From NCBI GenBank assembly GCA_021613375.1, contig CM038703.1:23796194-23860193 (forward strand): 64,000 nt of DNA, read 5' to 3'. Source of the stretch: Megaleporinus macrocephalus (lineage: Eukaryota; Chordata; Actinopteri; Characiformes; Anostomidae). The notes under the pieces were generated by a model that was given only the letters and a program-made list of their open reading frames with translations, had not been told where the DNA came from and did not search any database. Positions 22,691-36,957 of the stretch are shown here, one piece after another. Numbering within the stretch: position 1 is the first letter of the stretch; every line of letters begins with the position of its first letter. Both the position numbers and the translations under genes were made by a program.

Positions 22691-23310
22691 GAAAGTCCTC
22701 ATATGTCCTGATACAAATTCCCAACTCACTCTTTATTAACTGCTCAGAATGGTAAATAATAAGTAATGACTGATTTGCATAAGCACATGCATGAATGTGG
22801 ATTTTTTCTTATAACATAATACAATTCAAATATCAAAGGAACTTTGATATTTGGTAGCCCTAAAATCCAACTTTCTGTGCAGGACTACAGGTAGAGAGAG
22901 AGCGAGAGAGCGAGAGAGCGAGCGAGAGAATTATTAGTGCATTCAGCATCTAGACTCGATTGGAAGAAGCTGCTTGATGGGGATGAGCAATGAAGCGGCA
23001 GTGAAGTGAGTGCTGGCAGCAGAGTCCGGCAGAGGATAGCAAAAGAGGTACCAGGGAGGACATTTGGAAGGCGGCCAGCAAGAATGTGCTGGCACTTTGA
23101 TGTCCTAACATTATGTTGTACCAAATAAAACCCACATGATAATGAGGTTTGATTAGCTTTTTTGTTGTTTTATGGGCAGTCAAGTTTCAAGTTTCACCTT
23201 ATGCAATGTAATGATAATGCACCATGTGACAAAGTAACAGGTTTCACAAAAAATAACAATGAGTCCAATGTTCTTACTCAGGGTTTCTGAATCCAAGAGG
23301 GAGATTTATG
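22691..23310. other. Intergenic, GA-rich tract
   Basis: Between the TBC1D5 promoter and the fold-back element. A GAGA/GAGC tract lies at 22893-22929. No gene supported. Confidence 0.6.
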
Positions 23311-24868
23311 GAGTCAAAAAAGGGTCATAAAGATTTTGAGTTTGTAAAACAATAGTCGCAAATGTACTGAAACTTGCAGCTGCATTTAAACAACTACATG
23401 CAGGTAAAATGCAAATCCACAAATGAACTGGAATGTACAAACTTGAAACAAGAAGTAATAATCATAATAATTCAAACGTATAAATGTGGAAAAAAAAATA
23501 ATTATATAAAAATATTTATATTTGTAAATGCAATGTTGTGAATGTGTGAATCAGTACTGCTGAAAGTGTGGAGGTAAAAATCCTCACATTCACCTTCTCT
23601 GCTGCTTTTGTGAAACTCTTGCTGCAGTTGAGAATTTTGACCCCTTTTTGACGGCTAATTCATCGACCAATAGGATAGCTCAAACTGGACCAATCAGATT
23701 GCGAGGTTTGGTTAACCAATCAGAACACCGATTTGGTGCTGTCACTGAACTTCCGCTCGCTGTTGGAACACGCCTCCCAAACTCGTCATGATGCTTCTAG
23801 GCACAGATACATTGCTAGTTCATGTTTCTTTAGCAAAAAGTTCGTTTTAAAGAAGATAACAGGCAGGCTCTGTGCAGTGGTTTTATTTATATCACTCACT
23901 GTTGTGCTAGCTTTGGATAATTGTAGCCAATTAATAAACCATCGTTAGCTAGCTAGATAAACAGCCTGCAGCAGCAGGGCATATGAACATAGCAAGAGAA
24001 GTGCATCTCGTTTGTTTTGCTCCATAGTTTCCCCCCGTTTTTATATTAATGCAGCACAACTAACTTGTATAATGGCAGACAGAATGTATCTTTTGATCCC
24101 TTTTGGTTCTGCAGGCTAGCTAATTAGCCTGTAGGACAGTAGTTAGCCAGTATATCATGTGAATAGAGTAACTGTGGTGCTTCTATTAGAAAATCTGGAC
24201 TATTTAAAACACAAAGGAACAAAACGTACTGCTTTCATACCAGTAAACACACAAACAGCTAGGGAGGCAGAAAGCAGGAGAAAGAGGCCAAGAGGCCACT
24301 GCACAGAGCCGGCCTGTTATCTTATTTAAAACGAACTTTTTGCCAAAGAAACACGAACTAGCATTGTATCTGTGCCTGGACGCGCCATGACGGAGTTTGG
24401 GAGGCGTGTTCCAACAGCACCCAGAAGTTCAGTGACAGCGCCAAATCAGTGTTCTGATTGGTTAAACAAGCCATGCAATCTGATTGGTCCAGCTTAAGCT
24501 ATCCTATTGGTCAATGAATTAGCCGTCAAAAAGGGGTCAAAATTCTCAACTGCAGCAAGAGTTTCACAAAAGCAGCAGAGAAGGTGAATGTGAGGATTTT
24601 TACCTCCACACTTTCAGCAGTACAGATTCACACATTCACAACATTGCATTTACAAATATAAATATTTTTATATAATGAATTTTTTTTTCCCACATTTATA
24701 CGTTTGAATTATTATAATTATTACTTCTTGTTTCATGTTTGTACATTCCAGTTCATTTGTGGTTTTGGATTTTACCTGCATGTAGTTGTTCAATAGCAGC
24801 TGCAAGTTTCAGTACATTTGTGACTATTGTTTTACAAACTCTAAATCTTTATGACCCTTTTTTGACTC
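23311..24868. mobile_element. 1.56-kb fold-back (long inverted repeat) element with CCAAT boxes
   Basis: Left arm 23311-23880 (570 bp) and right arm 24296-24868 (573 bp) are inverted copies, separated by a 415-bp loop. Outer ends: GAGTCAAAAAAGGGTCAT (23311-23328) against its exact reverse complement at 24851-24868. Inner ends: GGCTCTGTGCAGTGG against CCACTGCACAGAGCC. The arms differ by scattered substitutions and short indels. Each arm carries three CCAAT motifs (left: 23667, 23690, 23716). No transposase is encoded; short open frames in the arms have no family resemblance. A clear target duplication was not identified. Confidence 0.9.
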
Positions 24869-26976
24869 ATTAGGAACTACATTATATAGACAGTGTCAGC
24901 AGAGAGAAAGATAGTTTACCGTTTGTGATTAAAGAAAATCACCACACTGCGCTGGACATCAGCCCTCCAGCACCACCGTTTTACCGCTGCTAACGCTATC
25001 TTAGCCTTTCTTAATCCTTGTCCTGAAAGCACACTGCCCTGTACATTTTAAAACATGTCCTGCTGAAAACGCTCGTGTTAACTCAATAAGGTGGTGTTAA
25101 TGGTCAGATTAGTTGGATCAGGTATGTGGGGAAAATAGCTAGATAACTCCAACCATCTGCGTTTGATTATCATGTCCCAATTCTCTCCATACACACTAGA
25201 AAGTGCACAAACAGATTAGCTAGTTTACAGTTTATTAGTGCACGTAATGTGCTGTGTGTGTTTCTAGTAAACACTGTGACCTAGAGATGTGGGAGTTTTT
25301 TTATTTATTGATTTACTGTTATGCAAAAATGTATTTTAATTGCACAATTAAAAATACTTTCATAGCAAACCGTGATAAATGCAGTTAATGTAGATTAGTT
25401 AATCACGGAGCATGTAATTTAATGTGATTGACAGCACCAGTAACAATTAAGAAATATATGAGAGATAAATGAAAAGGTGATAAAAGGATAAAATAACAGT
25501 TCTTCTTATTCTCTTATTCACAAGGGCTTAGATGTTGTTTGTTAAATCTATTTGTGTGTGTATTAGTCTTTCAAACATGAATAATATTCCATAACTGGTT
25601 AATAAATGTTCTATTTTGTGTAAGTATATAATGACTATAATTAAATAATTCAAGGGAACTGAAGAAAAAGCATTTACATTTTACACCCTTTATAATTTAG
25701 TCGACTAAATCGACTGTAGATTTAGTTAACTATATTTTTATGATAATTAGTAGACTAAAACTAGACTAAAACTACAAACAATTCTGATGACTAAATTATG
25801 ACTAAAACTAAATGACATTTTAGTCAAAAGACTAAAAAAGAAAATGTCACTGACTACAAAATAAGGACACGACATCAGTGATCTATGGACATCTAAAACT
25901 GCATCTGGCCGTTTTATTACCCCGACCAAAGTCACATATCCTCTATGTAGACATCGGAGACCAATGTAAAATACTGAATAAATGCATTGGCACCTTTAAT
26001 GTATGTGTTGCGTTTGAATAGATTGTAACAAATTTTTTGCAAATATCTCAGGTATGAATACAATTTGCGTTAATTCAGTAGAATAGTACAAACTGCTATC
26101 AAGTCCTCACTTAAACAGTCCTCTTCCGTTTATTCACAGGTTTTCACCCGGATTTATAACAGAGGTCTGAAATCAACATTGCAAAACCATTTGTCAATCT
26201 AGAGAAGTTTCAAACTGCCGAAAAATCATTTTTGTTTGTATATAAAACCTAAATGTTATGTAAAGTCTAAAATGATACTGTTTATGTAATTCTTTCTTTA
26301 AATCTCTGTAATTCTGTCTATTGTGTTTTTGATGTAGTACTATAGTGGTCACAGTAGGGGGCAGTAATGGAATGCAGTTAAACTCTTGAGGGTGGTCGCC
26401 CTTTGCATGAAGTCCCTTTGAGGTCTGTTTAACATCTTTATAATAGCAAGCCAGTAAGCATCAAGTAAAAGCAATCCAGATTGTTTTACTAAAACCTGCC
26501 ATGTTAATACCTACTGTGTTGTATTAATATCTAAAATATCTAGTGTTCATTTAACACTAGCCTGACACAAATAACTCTGTAGATGTTTATACTGTGGGTG
26601 TTAATGCAACACTGTTCGTGGTAATTATATTCTTAATTAAATAACTTAATTAAATTCAGTGCTGCTAATTGAACATTGTAGGTGTTAATGCTGTGTTCAT
26701 TCAAATGTGTTTATTACAGATGGTAACTGAACACAGTAGATGTAGGTATTAATCCAACATTAAAAGAACACTGTAGAACATTGCCGGAGTCCACACTGTT
26801 CATTCAACACTGCTTTTAATTTAATACTCTAGGTGTATATACTGTAAATCTTTAGTGAACACTGTAGGTGTTAACACTGTTGCTTCAACATCTAGGAGTT
26901 GACTGATCACTGTAGGTGTTAATACAACAATGTACGACCCTAAATCAAAGAAAAATGGTTGGGACATGGAAAATGC
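24869..26976. other. Intergenic region with degenerate GTAGGTGTTAA repeats
   Basis: No gene supported. From about 26540 to 26940 phrases like AACACTGTAGGTGTTAA recur at irregular spacing, and again after the hAT-like insertion at 29410-29475. The final part (about 26940-26976) matches the TTGGGACATGG repeat family. Confidence 0.5.
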
Positions 26977-29180
26977 CAGAGGTAAGGGAACTTGAGTCAA
27001 ATGACTCTACTCAAATAAGACTTGAGTCGTGATTTTAAGGACTTGAGACTTGCTTGATTAAAGAGACTCGACTTGACTTTGACTTGGTATTCATGACTTG
27101 AGACTTCAGTTAGACCTGGGATATGTATATATGTATGCATATTTTTTATTTTCTTATTCCAACCATGTGCAGTCAGAACTGTCTGACTGAGAATCCTAAA
27201 TATTAAGCATGTTATTAAGCATGTGCTAAATATGTATACATTAAGTATACTGTACAGTGGATGCCGATTCTCTGATGTGAAACGCAACTTAGATGCCATG
27301 TGCCTGAAAGACAGTCAACAATTGAGAGACGAGCTGAACAGGACTTTCCAGATACATGTTAGCAGAACGTTCTGAGATGGTTCGGCACATGCAAACAAGC
27401 ACCGGTACACACACAAAAAAAGTTATTTTCACATTAATATTTAATATCTGTCAACCTAGTATGAAGCTTTGGTACCAGATTTCTTCCAGTCATAGCATAG
27501 ATTTCTTTAAACCCTTCACTGCACACTATTCTTTCTACTAGGCTTCATGAAAGAGAAATTTGGTTATAGGAGGTGGAAACAGTTAACACTTCTGCATGCA
27601 AAAAAGTATTTAGTATTTATTAGGCTTTATTATTTATTACTTGCCTTTATGCTAATGTAAGTGTTTTTCATCCATATTAAGCCAAACTGCCCAGATAAAT
27701 GGCTTTGAAATACAAAAATATCCTCCTGAGACCCAGAAAAATTAATGTTTAGGAATTTCAGTAATTTTAACATAAAATAAGTCTACTAGCTGAAAAAAAA
27801 ACGTCATCGTGTTTTTTTGGGGTTTTTTTATGGAATGTCCTTTATAGTGGACATCAGGACATTGTTCAGGACATTTTTTGTTTTCTGTTTTGCATCAGAC
27901 CAAAAATCCTTCTACAACATTAGCACCAACTCAATCCTAGAAAATAATGTAAATGAAAAATTTTGATAAAATTTCCACTTTTGGCAGTATAAGAAATATT
28001 TCAAATGCACTGTAAAGTCTCTTATTGTCCTTTTCATTTTATTGTTCTATTTTTAAATGTACAATTATCTAACATTTTCTAATAAATTATGAATAAATTA
28101 AATTAGTAATCAATTAAAAACAAATTAGTAATGAATTTACATGTTTACAGAGCTTACATGATGCAAAATGATCTCTGCCTCAGTCAAATTCCTGTCACCT
28201 GTGACACCATTAGTTTCATATAAAACCAGATTTAGTAAGTCCCAATGTCCACTACAAAGGACATCAAAAAGGGTATGCTGTTATGTAGTTAAATATTTGT
28301 GAATATCAATAAAAAGTGCTTTAAGAACTAGCTACAACAATTTTATACCTTATGTTTAGAAACATAATAAATGCATATTATTTGACAACATACCTCTCTT
28401 GCTCCCATAAAATGTGGTTACGGAGAAGCAGACATTTTTTAAAAGGCAGAACTTCTGTTGTGAATGACATACCCGAACACATGATCATTGGAAAGGCCAG
28501 GGTGTCCTCTACATTTTAGCAAGGTACCTTAATTAGTTTCTAAAATATCTTTTGGAGACTCATGTCCCCTCTAGAGGACAAAATGAATTACCAGGTATTA
28601 CGAGGATATACATTACTACATTCTTTTCTTTCTCTCTGCTTTTTCTGTGCAGTGTAGCATTTTAGATAGAAACTTCCCTAAGAGGTTTCAGTTCAGGAAG
28701 TGTTAGACAGGATCCCTGTTGCATAACATGTCATTCCAATAGTGCAGTGTGTGGATTTTGATGACTAACACCATTGAATTGTATTTGTTCAGTTGTACTA
28801 TCTCTTTATCCCTCTAAATTGTTCAAATGAAAAATAAATATCCATATGTTATAAATATCTTTAAAAAGACAAAGGTTTTCAATGCATGCTCTAGTTCTAT
28901 CCCATTTCTTTTTTGCACTGTAACAAGAAAACAATGACACTGTCATATGAGAAGCAGCTTTTTAAAGTTTAAATTTCAAGAAAAAATGCAAAAGTATTTC
29001 TGAACCTTGAAAATAAAATCCAGCTCTTCGTGACCACTTCATGTCTTTTAAGTGATTTAAATGTGGAAATTGGAGTTAGGATGTAATAATTTGAATGACT
29101 TGACTTGAAACTTGCTTGACTTATAGCAGGGACTTGGGACTTCCTTGAGACTTATGACGTGTGACTTACTCCCGCCTCTG
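26977..29180. mobile_element. Non-autonomous hAT-like element, 2.2 kb
   Basis: Termini are CAGAGGTAAGGG (26977) and CCCGCCTCTG (ending 29180), inverted versions of the CAGAGGTGGG-type end common in hAT elements. Sub-terminal regions on both sides contain many ACTTGAGACTTG/GACTTGACTTG phrases. Flanks are GAAAATGC (26969-26976) and AAAAATGC (29181-29188), a 7-of-8 match and the 8-bp duplication size of hAT transposons. No transposase is visible. Central 27720-28600 contains GTCCTTTATAGTGGACAT and its approximate inverse ATGTCCACTACAAAGGACAT, perhaps a further nested repeat. Confidence 0.7.
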
Positions 29181-32100
29181 AAAAATGCAAATAAAAAAGT
29201 TTCCTACATTTACTTTGACATTTGTTTAATTGCAGACTGTATAAACTCAAGATATTTCTTATTTTGTCTGGTCAACTTAATTTTACTTGTAAATATACAT
29301 CCATTCCTGCACTGCTGGCCTATAATGTAAGTCTAATGTAAGTCTAAGTAAAAAATGTAAGAGCAGGAGAGGAACTGCTCTTTATACATTATAAAGTGTC
29401 CTTTACCATAATGGTTCTTAACACTGTAGGTGTTAACACTGTGTTCATTCAACATTGTAGGTGTTCAGCACTGGGGATTTTTCTGCTTGTCAATGTATCA
29501 CTTGTTTCTTGCATGTTGTAATACCTCCACATGCCTTCATCAAAGTCCAATAATCATCAGAGTAAGGTGATTATAAGCAGGGAGTTGAAACACTCTCACT
29601 GCTAAAGATGTTACTTTACCCTAAACCTGGTGTATCAAATAATACTTTGCGAAGTATGAAAGGGGAATTCTAGCAGTCTTTGTTTTTGCAGAATATCAAT
29701 TTAAGATTAGCTGTGCATGTACAACACTAGTACCCAAACTGGATTTAAAAGATCACACTGGCATTTAACATTTAACTATTCCTACATCTGTTGTCATCAG
29801 ATTGGTAGCATCCCACAGTGGCACTGCAGTAGTCTCTAGGGTGAGGTTTTCCAGTTTAAAAGATTTTTTTTTGCTCAGCAAAATCCTATTTATTATTATT
29901 ATTATTAATATTCTAAAAGTATCAATATAGTAAGTAGTGGTTTTACATCAGTGTGTTTATGTAAACTTTTCCAAGCCTTTTCTTTTGGAACCCAGTATTA
30001 TTTGTTATTATCTAATACCTGGTTTGACCACTCAATGGTTCATTAAGCTAAGTTAAGATTGCTGGTGAAGGAATCGAATAAATTCATGCATTGTCTGGAG
30101 CGTCCCGGAGAAATTTGGAACTAAAGTTTGTTCTTCAAACTGGCTTCAAAATATTATCTACTTCCTTAAAAATAAGATATTCATGCTACTTCGTATTGTA
30201 TGTATGCTTATTAACATCTGTTCTAATGATATAAGCTGTTCTTACTTGTAAAAAAACACTGAATGCTAAGATATTGCCACAGGCCCATACACTGCCACAC
30301 ATAAAGGGTTTTACAAAATAAGCTTAAGTGTCTAGAACTTTTGCACAGTAGTGTATATTGTGTATTGTATAGTGGTTGTATTTATACTGCTTTCTTGATA
30401 AATGGGAACTCTCCTGGCTGTGGCTTCCTTACTTTTAATATCAAAACTGTACAATCAGAAAGTGCCCTATGTGTTTACCAATATCATACACAAAATGTGT
30501 ATAATACACAACAAGAAACTTAGAAGTCTGTATAAAAAGTCTGAACACACCATTACACATTGTTCTAAGGTCTCCATCATGGCATAGCAACATTGCAGGA
30601 TAGGAATTCTGAGGAACAGAAGATCTTGAGATGCTCTAACTTTCCAAATAGGAGGGATATTCAATATTTTTATGGTTTATAATACTTTTTTGCATAATTC
30701 ATACTGGCTACTTAAGGGAGCAGTTTGTAAGGCAATGCCACCTGTTGAACTAATACTCCAAACAATAGGGGGGCAACAAACTGTCCACTGTCCACCCCTA
30801 TTGGAAGAAAATGCGGTCCGTCCTTCTCCCTCTTCAGTTTTGACCAGTCCAGAAGAAACATCGCGACATTGTTCAGCATTAAATTTCATGCTTTTACTTT
30901 CCAAGAGCGCCTCCAGTTTACGCAGCTTCAGGTTACTCATTTGCATCTGTTTATTTCACTTCTTTTGTTGCTGCCGGACATGATTTCCTGCCAAGGGTAG
31001 GTGGCAGCAGATGGTAGACAGCTATAGAAACAGATGACAGCAATGGTTGCATGCCAAAAGCTTTTTAGTGTTTGTTGTTCTCTTCACTGCCTATTTGTCC
31101 TTAAATGATCTAACCGAAAACAGGACCTTCAACTTTATTGACAAGACGTTAGAACACGCCGTCTGGGCAGCTTTACTTCTTTATCCTCTCATGTTGAACT
31201 GATTCGACTTGACACTGCAGTGACTCACTGTTGCCTCTTTGAGGTACAAAGTGGAATTTCAGACAAGACTGGCCGGGACCGGCTGGTTAGCATGCTCACT
31301 TCAGCAGATATCTCTGCAACACAATACATAGACATATTTGACACACCATCCAAACAGTTGTTTCTTTACATTCTGTTTATAATGTTAAGTAATTCTGTAA
31401 ACTACAACCTGCACACATAAGTGAGAGAAACTTGAAAATCATGAATTCTCTCAAACCAATAAGTCTGTCAAACTACGTAACACAGCAAATAACATATGAA
31501 ACTATAGTTTTTAGTTTTAATGGAACATTAGGCATTTCTACTCCTCACTAAAAGCGCTTTCGTAGTCGCTCCGCTTGGTGTTTTCTTTTTCCTGACTTAC
31601 ATGTCAGAGAATGTCAGGACTGTTAATTTTTGCATTTATGAGTTATTAAACGATAAACTAGCTAAACATTCTGTGCTAAACAGGCTTTTTTAGAAGGTAC
31701 AGACTGATCAATCACAGGCTACAAAAGAGTTAAACAAAGACACAGAATTTTTACACTCTCTTTCACAATCTTTCTCATTACATGAGTCTCTGACTGACTC
31801 TGTGTACTATCCAAAGGTGTAAATATTACCTATAAGCTGATTCCACCTTAGGTAAGGTAGTAAATCACTGTATGTATATGTATAGTGACTTATAAAAACA
31901 TTTGTGGAGATACAGTAAATTGCAAATAAAAAACAAAATACAACATTATCTCTACTTCTGTTTATTATTAGATAAATCCACTTAAAGCTCACTTTACAAA
32001 CTAAACAAGATTGACAAGAACTCCACATTACATGGTACTGCTATCAGAAAACTTTTAAATTATACATGCAATGTTTGGATTATATACACATATAACTAAA

Positions 32101-33170
32101 AAATATATTTTTCTTTGGTGGCATAATGCTGAAATGAAATGACAAAGAAATGTATGTTATGGTTTCCTGACTAGACAATTGACTAAAATTAATGTTAGAC
32201 AGTAAGGCTGTGTCCCAAACATCACTCTATGGAACTATGGTCCTTTTATTTATTCATTCATTTGTTTATTTTATTTATTATATTTTAGTTTTTATGTATG
32301 CAGTGTAGCAGCAGTCTTTACGTTTCAGAGTGCTTCCTGACAAAAGCTAATATAAACGTTAGCTAACCCAAACCCTCCTAGTCTGTTACCATAACAACAC
32401 ATTACACAAAAGCCGTTTTTATTGCAGTATACTTTGTTATTCATTGTTCTCATCACTGACCTCACGCTTAAAGCTGACAGGAACTACCCGACGCTCCTGC
32501 AAAGCGTGAGCTCGGTGAAAGACCACCTAACAACCAGAGCCCGTTGCTAACAACAAACACAGCGCCTGAATAGCAAGGCTGCCAAAACGCGCTTTTAAAA
32601 TGAAGTGTTTAAAAAAATATCTCTAGAACTTTGTTGTCATTGGTGAGAATTTTTAGTATGTATGTCTGTTGAACAGCTCAGCAGCTCGAGCTGTTCAGCT
32701 GTAGAATCACTGCCGCATCACTCGTGTTATGGAAGGTTGTCGGTCTGAATAAAAAGAACTCGCTTGCAGAAGGTTGCCATACCGGAGCGGTTTTAAAGCC
32801 AGAGGCTGATGCCCTGACTCTGCGCTCCGTTCAAAATCATGTTGATCTGCTCTCCGCTCCGCTACCACGTCGCACTGCCCACATGCTTTGGGCCTAAATA
32901 CACCTTTAAGTGTAACGAGCTACCAGCCCTTTTCAGCTCATTACTGTTTTACTAGTACGTCGTGTTAGTTGTTTACATATGATGTCGCAGTTTTTCTGAG
33001 GCTAAAACCTCCTCAACTGGCTCACTTCAGTTTAGTAGATTATTCTATAAAGCCAGAGTTTATAGATAATTCAGTCAATGCGAGCTCAGTGGAATATTTA
33101 TTAATATAATTAGCAAACTTCTTTTTAAAACCTCTGTCTTGACCAAATATATACAGTATATTCAAAGGTA

Positions 33171-33172
<2 letters not shown>
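29181..33172. other. Intergenic region upstream of the KCNH8-type gene
   Basis: The first part (29189-29330) continues the repeat interrupted by the hAT-like element. 29410-29475 resumes the GTAGGTGTTAA motif. The rest is AT-rich with short ATT microsatellites (for example near 29889) and no exon-like or RNA-like feature I can support. 32480-32900 is somewhat richer in CpG but has no recognisable gene. Confidence 0.5.

Positions 33173-33224
<52 letters not shown>
33173..33224. repeat. (TTA)n microsatellite
   Basis: About 17 TTA units, some 35 bp upstream of a TATATAA sequence in the KCNH8-type promoter region. Confidence 0.95.
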
Positions 33225-33625
<401 letters not shown>

Positions 33626-34654
33626 TAATTACGGCGCGTTTCGACTTCATTGGGATAGCTGCTGTCTGGAGCAATAAACTTTTACGCGCTGTTCTTCAGA
33701 TTAGGAGTAAGGCACCTATGACGTGTCGTGTGTGTTTGTGTGATATACATGTGCTACAATTCGGAGATGTTAAGTCGAATTTACGGCATTTAACAGTCAC
33801 CAGCAAAGCTCGATCCAAAAATGGCATCTTTTAAAATAATGAATGAATTAATATATTTCTTTATTTGGCATTAACAAGACGCGAGTAGTATGCAAACTAA
33901 TCGTTTAGTGTAAAATACAGCCTTTAGATCTCATCTGCCAAAAACGTGTGATTAGAGTTTTTGGATGCAGGCTTCTTCAAGCTATGGATTCTGTACAGGC
34001 TTACAAGAAACTCCTAAAGCTCCTAAAGAAGAGAAGAATGAAAATCTGAGCTCCTAAAGCACCTGAAGTATAGAAAGATGGAAATTTGTCTGGTCAGCAC
34101 CATGGACAGCGCATGAGGTTGTTCTCCTCATGGTGTTTTCAGAACAGTTCAGGGGTCCGGAAGGACCACAGTCCTGTAAAATGATTGTTTTCCCTCTTCT
34201 AACTAGGGAATTGAATGTGTGGGGTGTGATAAATAAGACAATCCTTGTGTTTTAAGTCTGAGCCCGGTGAGATTGTGTTAGAAAATTAGTTCATTGCCCT
34301 GTAGCTCGCTGTTTCATGCTGTGTAGGCGGAGAGTAAGTAATCTGTGAGGACCTGAATAAGAAAGTAATGGCGGATATCAGAGGAGCTGCATAAACTTTT
34401 TCCTCTCTTAGTAGCGACCAACATCGATCAAATTTAATTGGTGGCACATTGGTGGATTCAGCTGGGATTTCATCTCAAAGCGCATCTTTGGTTGGTTGTC
34501 AAATGAGCCCGCCTTGCTTGCAGTCCCTGGTGTGAAGCACTTTAAGTAATCGCGGACATGAAGCCATTGATCTGACTTGTGTACTTATTAAGTTGGAACT
34601 GTGCGGCTCTGTGTGTGAATGCATGTATGTGGTGGTTCCAAGCTTGAATGCATG

Positions 34655-36957
34655 TCTCTACACTCTTAAAAAATGAAATGGGTTCCTTCCACAATGTCAT
34701 GAAAGAACATCTTTTGGTTTCCCTACTGGCCCATTTTTTTGACCTATGGAATCTTACTTGGACAGGAACAAAAATCTAGACCTTTAAAATGTCCCTCTGG
34801 GACCCATTTGAGAACTATTGCCCTAAAGAACCTTTAAGTAGGCGATTCTACAATTATAAAGCTTCCAGGAAGAACCCTTGAAAGTAGAGCTTCAGTGTTG
34901 CTACATTAGCCTAGAACAGACAAACCACACACTTCAATTTGGTGGCACTACCGCACCAGTTGGATGACGTAGAAAAAGAAGAATTCTTATTAAAATGTCA
35001 TATAAGAATGCATATTTTTGGTAGCCCTGTGCATAAAGCTCCAGGTCAGATATTAGATAGCTTAAATCTCCTCATCAAAAAAACTACCAGCATTAAAACC
35101 GACGTCAGCTTCTTATTCACAAGCCTCTTGTTCAAATTTTCCTGTTATGATGTAGTATTCAGCTTCTTCTCTGGCTCCTTCTTTACATTTCCCATTTCAC
35201 ATTAAATGGTGCAGCAGTTCTTATAAGGGGCCTAAATGTAACCAGAGCACCATTTAAGGTTAAACAGGAACATTTGAGCAAGAAGCTGGTAAATGTCCTT
35301 CATCGGAAAATCATCGGAAAATGATTTTAGCATTATAAAGAATAATTAAGTTATTTTGATATAGTCTAAATGATCTTACCAAGATGTGGGATTAGTGATA
35401 TTAATGTGTACTTGCAAATGTAGATTCTCAGGAAAGGGAAGAATGGGTGTGGAGAGTCGGTTGTAGGTTGCAATATGAATACTCATGGTTACACTCTACT
35501 TCTTGAATTTGGTTTATAGCATTCACATTATGCATTGTTGTACATTCTTAAAAATAATTGTGTATAATTCTTTACAGGACTGTTATTTCCAATAAGCAGT
35601 GTGAGCTTAAAGAAAGAGTCAGACTTGGTTTTCTAAGGCATAATTTCAAAAACACATTAAAGTTCCATCTCTTACCTTTATTTAAAGGGGACTTATTGTG
35701 CTTTTCCAGTTTTTCCATTTCCTATGATGTAGAAACTCTCTCCCACAGAAACCTCTTCTCATAGCTACTTAAAATGCCTCACTAGAATTCTGGCCACTTT
35801 TTTCTGTTCAAATGTGGCATCACCTCATAACACAATCGCTATTGCCTGCCTACCAGTGTACTTGGCCCTCACACGACTAGCTTGGAAAAGTGGATCGGAC
35901 CAAGTACTACCAGTTTGTTCTACCTGACCTTTAGGATTGAACTCTGGCTCAAACTGATAGAGCAGAACCGATGCCATTGTAAGAACAACCACAGCAGTGT
36001 GGAGATTGTAAGCAGGATGCACACATATTGGGAAGAGGCCTTAAAGACACAGGAGCTCAAACAGACTATTTCAGACAAAGGCTGTGTCCAAATTGCCGTA
36101 GTTCGTAGATACTAGATTGGAGCTAATACGTACTGCTTGAGTGGTAGAGCAGAATGCTGTTTCAGTATGCAAGTGTCTAATATCCAAGCAATCTCGGATG
36201 TCAGACCACCACTTTTTAAAGTCCCGCAAACTATTAAAAGCCCCATTCCCAGACATCATTTAAGATACTTTTTGTGGTACTGACCTGTGCTTTTGCCTGA
36301 ATCCATACACAGTGTCAAGATGGAGCTCGGAAATGATGAACCAGGAGGAATTCCTCCATGGCTCTAGGTCATCGAATAGCACAGTTTGTATTCAGACATA
36401 CTACCGGTGCTCGTCTACTGATTCTGGACACAACTAGAGTAGTGGAGTATATACATTTATTCTTGTATGTAAATGTTATTCTAGTAAACCCCAAAAATGT
36501 AATTAAGAACAGAAAACATGAGCATAACAGGTGCCCTTTGAAAATGGTGCATGGTTCTACAATCTATACTAGTGAAGGTTCTTCCCACTCAAAAGTCATT
36601 TTCCAAACATAGTTCTTTAGGAAACAAAAATAAGCTCTTCTGTGTAAGAATTGTGCATGTTATGTGGAAATTCTCATTTACATATTTTTATTTATATTCA
36701 CAAAAATGGTGCTTTAAAGGTTTTTTAAAGAATCAAGCATGGTTATTATGGCATCATAAACATGGCAGGACTCACCAAACCTATATGCACACCGTCGGAG
36801 TGGCTTTTGCAAGGTTTCCCTCTGAAAGAGCATGAGCACTCCTCCTAATTAAGACTAAACGATACAACTGATTAGACCAAAAACCAGACAGCCAAACCGG
36901 CCCTTGACTCCTGTTCCATGGCATCAAAGAACCCTTTTTGGCACTTTTTTAAGAGTT
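34655..36957. repeat. Fragments of the ACTCTTAAAAA / 'AAAGAACC' dispersed repeat
   Basis: CACTCTTAAAAAATG with GGGTTCC at 34658-34690 and the inverse TCAAAGAACCCTTTTTTGGC followed by ACTTTTTTAAGAGT near 36955 look like opposite termini of a very common fish repeat. Further pieces (AAAGAACCTTTAAG near 34826; GAAGGTTCTTCCC near 36575; GTGCTTTAAAGG near 36710) lie between. It is unclear whether this is one long element or several short copies. Confidence 0.45.

Noticed and set aside
23733..23948. A 71-codon open frame in the fold-back arm
   Set aside because: It spans the arm and the loop, and the mirrored arm does not preserve it; a chance frame.
30672..30983. Opposed open frames of 89 and 103 codons
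   Set aside because: No family match and no splice context; base composition as in the surroundings.
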